Shown: positions 5,669-8,620 of the stretch, piece after piece
How the letters are laid out: every line of letters begins with the position of its first letter
Position numbering within the stretch: position 1 is the stretch's first letter
DNA from: Desulfuromusa sp.
GTDB taxonomy: Bacteria > Desulfobacterota > Desulfuromonadia > Desulfuromonadales > Geopsychrobacteraceae
Direction: 5' to 3'
NCBI GenBank assembly: GCA_021157505.1
Contig: JAGGWI010000216.1
Span: 1-8,620 of the forward strand
Length of the DNA stretch: 8,620 bases
Translations under genes and position numbers: made by a program
Notes under the pieces: model-generated
The model's database searches: none
The model's input: the letters and a program-made list of their open reading frames with translations, nothing else
What the model was told of the DNA's origin: nothing

Positions 5669-6492
5669 CAGGATCCATCGTCTATATTTTTACCAGGGTT
5701 TTTCAGCCCCTGCAAATCTCGCAAGGCCTGATCCCGCTGTTTGACCAATAGGCGAAAATCTTTATTTAATTTTCCAAGTTTGTGATCAGACTTGGGTAAG
5801 TCCGATTCGGCAACCCCTTGAGCCGCTTGCTCCGCATTATAGGTCAGCCGGAGAATTGGCAGAAAGAGATTCATCCTCAACAGGGCAGTCACACCACCTA
5901 TGGTTAAGAACAACACCATTATACTGAAAATCATCATCCGGTAGCGAAGTACCGAAAGAGTCTTATCCAGAGATTCACTTGAGACAGCCATACTGAAAAA
6001 ACCGAGAACCGGCTCATCTTTGGCATGAAAATGACAAGCCGCAGTTGAACAGCTGGGTTCATTCATAATGGGCACTGAGACGGTAATGTTGCCATTCGCA
6101 TGGTCAATGTCGCGCAGAGCAGTTTCTTTGGGAATAGGATCAGCCTGTAAAAATGCTGTAATATGGTCATCTACCGTATTTGATTGAACTTCAGCCTTGT
6201 CCTGACCAGAGAACTGAACCTTGCCATTTTGATCGTAAATTCTGATCAATTCAACATTTGATCTTGTTCCAATACTCGTCACAATATTTTGGATAGAATG
6301 CCGATCATCTTCCATCATGGCATAGCTTGTTGATTTAATTACAGTATCGGCACAATTATTCAAATTCCGCAGGGCTTCATCCGTCATGTCTGACTTGACA
6401 AAGGAGTACAGCAGGATGCAGACAAAAACAACAAATCCTGTGACCGCAATAGTAACCGGCACTATAGCTCTGGCAATCAGATTATCAAACAT
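5668..6492 (-). CDS. Membrane sensor-like protein with CX4CH haem motif and HAMP, no kinase
   Basis: A 274-residue protein with the layout of the sensor half of a histidine kinase: membrane helix 1 (about 10-32), an extracytoplasmic domain of about 150 residues, helix 2 (about 184-206), then a HAMP-like cytoplasmic region (about 207-255). The outer domain has IRIYDQNGKVQFSG and ends in NEPSCSTAACHFH (Cys148, Cys153, His154), a CX4CH motif typical of the sensory domain of many deltaproteobacterial kinases, where it may hold c-type haem. The CxxCH that often precedes it in those kinases is absent, and no kinase, cyclase or methyl-accepting domain follows. The start at 6492 is chosen because GGAG lies 9 bases upstream; the frame extends to a GTG at 6567, but that would run through the terminator hairpin. 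It is coupled (TGATG) to the next membrane protein and follows the NrfD gene. It may sense redox state or bind haem for the complex; this is inference. Confidence 0.8.
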   Translation of the reverse strand: MFDNLIARAIVPVTIAVTGFVVFVCILLYSFVKSDMTDEALRNLNNCADTVIKSTSYAMMEDDRHSIQNIVTSIGTRSNVELIRIYDQNGKVQFSGQDKAEVQSNTVDDHITAFLQADPIPKETALRDIDHANGNITVSVPIMNEPSCSTAACHFHAKDEPVLGFFSMAVSSESLDKTLSVLRYRMMIFSIMVLFLTIGGVTALLRMNLFLPILRLTYNAEQAAQGVAESDLPKSDHKLGKLNKDFRLLVKQRDQALRDLQGLKNPGKNIDDGS

Positions 6493-6525
6493 ACTCTTTT
6501 TCTCCAGGTTGTTGTGATTTTGGTG

Positions 6526-6554
6526 ATAGTAAAATAAAAAACCCTGACAGGCAA
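6526..6554 (-). promoter_or_regulatory. Candidate sigma-70 promoter overlapping the nrfD terminator
   Basis: On the minus strand TTGCCT (6554-6549, four of six matches) and TACTAT (6531-6526, four of six) are separated by exactly 17 bp. The -35 lies in the loop of the terminator and the spacer holds its right arm and T-tract. A start near 6518 would leave a leader of about 26 bases with the GGAG site ahead of the ATG at 6492. This fits the short start of the sensor-like gene, but each box is only a partial match. Confidence 0.35.
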
Positions 6555-6581
6555 AGGATATCTTCACCGGTCAGGGTTTTT
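6536..6581 (-). terminator. Rho-independent terminator after the nrfD-like gene
   Basis: Read on the minus strand, AAAAACCCTGAC pairs with GTCAGGGTTTTT around a loop of about 21 bases and is followed by TTTTTTATTTT. It lies 57 bp beyond the stop of the NrfD-family gene. It would end most transcription of the ferredoxin/NrfD operon before the sensor-like gene. The long loop may let some transcripts read through. Confidence 0.8.
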
Positions 6582-6637
6582 CACTTAACACTTACAGAAA
6601 CTTATTGCCCTCTCTTGGTCAGACAATAACTGTTCCT

Positions 6638-7894
6638 CTATTCCTCCGCCTGAGATCTGAACTTGTAGAGGATCGGCAAGCGGGCCAGAATGAAGCGATA
6701 GGTCGCAATATAAATAGCAAAGATTGTAATCGCTATGATGAACTCCAGATAGTGTGGAATTTCTTGGTATAACTGCCAGTTGAAGGCAATCAGGGCGGTA
6801 TTCAGACGGTTCAAAATAATACCAAAAACGGTCAGGAAGGCACCGATACGGCACAATCCAACCAGTTTGTGGTGAATTCCATAAGACAAAATAAGCAGCG
6901 GAACGATCACAAAGCCAAGCATTTCGACCCACCACCAAACACCCCAGCCGGTGAAAAAGTATGCCCACTCATTGTCATGAGCAACAGCGATAAATTTCAT
7001 AATAATATAGGTACTCAACCCCATGGCGGCACCCTTGGCCAGAGCAATCGTGATCCAATCAAGATTATCAATAAAGCGCTTATCACAACGCCACTTCATC
7101 GTATAGATAACGATAGTGCTGACACTGATCACCATGCACAACCCGGCAGGAATCGATGAGATGAAGAAAAGAATCCACTGAAATGGTGCGGAATACCAGA
7201 GCGGGTGAACTTTTCCCGGAGCATACAAAAACAATGCCCCCAAAGCACCCTGGTGCAGGGTTGAAAGGATAACACCTGAAACAGTCAAACCGATAGTTCC
7301 CTTGCGGATAAAATCATAGCCACGCTGGAAACCAATCCACTCAAAAAAGGCGGTGGAAACTTCCATAACCTGAACCGAAAGGTAAGTGGCAACATGCCAA
7401 CCAACCAGAAACAGAACCGCAGCAGGTCCAAAGGAGTAGACCATCGGATAAGACAGACGCCACGGCTGGCCAAGGTCAACCAGCAAGTAAACGACTGCAA
7501 AGAAATACCCAAGCAGACCATTCAAAAGAGCAAGGCGTTCAATCGGCTCAAAGTCATGTCGACCAAAGATCTCGACTGTGGTTCCAAGCATAAAGCCGGA
7601 AGCAGACAGCGGAACCATACAGAACAGCCCAAATCCAAGGAACAGTCCCCAGGGATAATCATAGGAACCGTGGGTCACTGCGCCCAGACTGAAAACAAAA
7701 CGGTAAAGAATAACCGGAATTCCGATGGCAAAAATAATCGCAAATAACCAGTTAAGTTTATTACGCAGAGCTTGACCAATATATTGATCCAAGGTCAAAC
7801 CGAGCAGTAGTTTTTCCATTATTGACCACTTTTGTCCATCAGTCTTCATTGATGCATCATGCGGCTTAATGCCGAAAGTTTCTAATTTTCTCAT
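6638..7894 (-). CDS. HybB/NrfD-family integral membrane quinone-interacting subunit
   Basis: A 418-residue membrane protein with about ten helices (near 48-68, 82-104, 119-141, 150-175, 198-224, 235-262, 281-303, 314-338, 346-365, 380-402), the topology of the HybB/NrfD/PsrC family, which exchanges electrons with the menaquinone pool for a partner iron-sulfur protein. The segment STLHQGALGALFLYAPGKVH (211-230) closely recalls HybB of hydrogenase 2; the PWGLFLGFGLF segment (81-91) and the acidic loop after helix 3 (VDLGQPWR) are also family-like. It carries no haem itself. An N-terminal extension of about 45 polar residues precedes helix 1. The start is 2 bp after the stop of the ferredoxin gene and has AGGAGG about 11 bases upstream. 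It is named by family only; no hydrogenase subunit is in view, and in this group such proteins often serve cytochrome-containing quinone oxidoreductases. Confidence 0.9.
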   Translation of the reverse strand: MRKLETFGIKPHDASMKTDGQKWSIMEKLLLGLTLDQYIGQALRNKLNWLFAIIFAIGIPVILYRFVFSLGAVTHGSYDYPWGLFLGFGLFCMVPLSASGFMLGTTVEIFGRHDFEPIERLALLNGLLGYFFAVVYLLVDLGQPWRLSYPMVYSFGPAAVLFLVGWHVATYLSVQVMEVSTAFFEWIGFQRGYDFIRKGTIGLTVSGVILSTLHQGALGALFLYAPGKVHPLWYSAPFQWILFFISSIPAGLCMVISVSTIVIYTMKWRCDKRFIDNLDWITIALAKGAAMGLSTYIIMKFIAVAHDNEWAYFFTGWGVWWWVEMLGFVIVPLLILSYGIHHKLVGLCRIGAFLTVFGIILNRLNTALIAFNWQLYQEIPHYLEFIIAITIFAIYIATYRFILARLPILYKFRSQAEE

Positions 7895-7896
7895 TG

Positions 7897-8620
7897 TTAG
7901 TGGCCCTCCTGCTCGTCGTGGCTGTGATCATCTCCATGACCGTGAGATTTTCCTTTGGTTGCAAGCAGATGGAAGCCTGTAAACAGCGCCGGCCAGACAG
8001 TCAAGACGACAGGAACTATAGCGAGGAAATCTTTGACATTATCAATAATCGGTTTTTTCGGCAGATGGATATCAAATCCGGCCTCTTCAAACGGAGCGCT
8101 GGAAATATAGAACCAGCCCGTGCCACCAACTTCTTTTTCACCGTAAACATGGTCAACATATTTATCGGGGTTCTTTTTGATCCGCTCATGAGCAATCACC
8201 ATCAGGTCTTTCCGTTTGCCAAAGGTCATCACCTGTTGGGGACAACTTTCAACACATGCTGGCGGCCGTCCCTCTTTTAAGCGAGTGTCGTAACAGAAGA
8301 TACATTTTTTGATCACCGGATTCAGAACCGAATGGTAAGTGTAAGCGGGGATATGAAATGGACAAGCAATCATACAGTTCCGACAACCGACACAGACGTG
8401 CGAATCGTAGATAACGGCACCTTCCGGAGTCTTCGTGTAGGCATTAACAAAACATGAAGTCAGACAAGCCGGCTCGTTACAATGGTTACATTGAATTTTT
8501 CGGTACAGTGGTTCCTCTGTATCTTTTGGCTCATAGCGATTAACAATGGTGTAAGCTTTGTCGGTGGTCCGACGTTTCTGGCCATGATGAATCTCATCGA
8601 AAACCGAATAATCGTCAAAC
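7897..8620 (-). CDS. HybA-like 4Fe-4S ferredoxin with C-terminal membrane anchor (partial)
   Basis: The last 240 residues are present; the N-terminus lies beyond the right edge. The frame is open to the edge, well upstream of the internal methionine in CRNCMIACPF. Cluster motifs read CNHCNEPACLTSC, CVGCRNCMIACP and CIFCYDTRLKEGRPPACVESCP; with the N-terminal set outside the window this matches the four-cluster ferredoxin subunits HybA/DmsB/NrfC, and the wording is closest to HybA. A single hydrophobic segment near the C-terminus (VKDFLAIVPVVLTVWPALF) should anchor it in the membrane, as in HybA. It passes electrons between the NrfD-type quinone site encoded 2 bp downstream and a catalytic or cytochrome subunit probably encoded upstream. 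The C-terminal tail is histidine-rich (KSHGHGDDHSHDEQEGH), which is unusual and could bind metal. Confidence 0.9.
   Translation of the reverse strand, partial: FDDYSVFDEIHHGQKRRTTDKAYTIVNRYEPKDTEEPLYRKIQCNHCNEPACLTSCFVNAYTKTPEGAVIYDSHVCVGCRNCMIACPFHIPAYTYHSVLNPVIKKCIFCYDTRLKEGRPPACVESCPQQVMTFGKRKDLMVIAHERIKKNPDKYVDHVYGEKEVGGTGWFYISSAPFEEAGFDIHLPKKPIIDNVKDFLAIVPVVLTVWPALFTGFHLLATKGKSHGHGDDHSHDEQEGH

Noticed and set aside
6493..6567. N-terminal extension of the sensor-like protein from a GTG at 6567
   Set aside because: The extra 25 codons run through the terminator hairpin and its T-tract, have no ribosome site, and the natural helix-1 start follows the ATG at 6492.
6585..6968. Minus-strand frame of 127 codons with many cysteines
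   Set aside because: It lies in another frame of the NrfD-family gene, whose membrane-protein reading is clearly real.
7894..8280. Plus-strand frame of 128 codons
   Set aside because: Antisense to the 4Fe-4S ferredoxin gene, which has intact cysteine motifs throughout.

Overview
The window looks like chromosomal DNA of a deltaproteobacterium of the Desulfuromonas/Geobacter type (Desulfuromonadales). This placement is an inference. It rests on an iron-sulfur/NrfD quinone-interacting membrane complex, a membrane sensor-like protein with the CX4CH haem motif common in the sensor kinases of that group, and the general look of the proteins. No rRNA, tRNA, CRISPR array or transposase gene was found.

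Left block, minus strand (1-1796): an ABC exporter pair, ATPase then ABC-2 permease (YadG/YadH type), overlapping by about 23 bp. It is followed after 26 bp by the first codons of what looks like hslO (Hsp33 redox chaperone), cut by the window edge. Middle block, plus strand (1996-4962): a class I SAM methyltransferase, a small zinc-ribbon protein almost touching it, a PpiC-type parvulin isomerase followed by a strong terminator, and a siroheme/4Fe-4S nitrite/sulfite reductase. The ABC operon and the methyltransferase start back to back, so 1797-1995 is a divergent promoter region.

Right block, minus strand (5165-8620): transcription comes in from beyond the right edge. It reads a HybA-like ferredoxin (N-terminus outside the window), then a HybB/NrfD ten-helix membrane protein 2 bp later, then a terminator. 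Next, apparently from a promoter lying inside that terminator, come a CX4CH/HAMP membrane protein with no output domain and a four-helix membrane protein, joined by a TGATG stop/start overlap. The first two should form a menaquinone-linked electron-transfer module, probably with a multihaem cytochrome encoded outside the window. A role for the last two with that module is suggested only by position.

The 3' ends of the reductase and the four-helix gene converge on a 168-bp element (5001-5168) with near-perfect 20-bp inverted ends, a CTAG at each edge and internal hairpins. It resembles a non-autonomous transposable element (MITE), and its right edge supplies the stop codon of the neighbouring gene. 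It is the most unusual item in the window. Everything else belongs to known families; I see no clear sign of a wholly new system. The longest gene-free stretches are about 200 bp (1797-1995 and 4963-5164) and both are described below.
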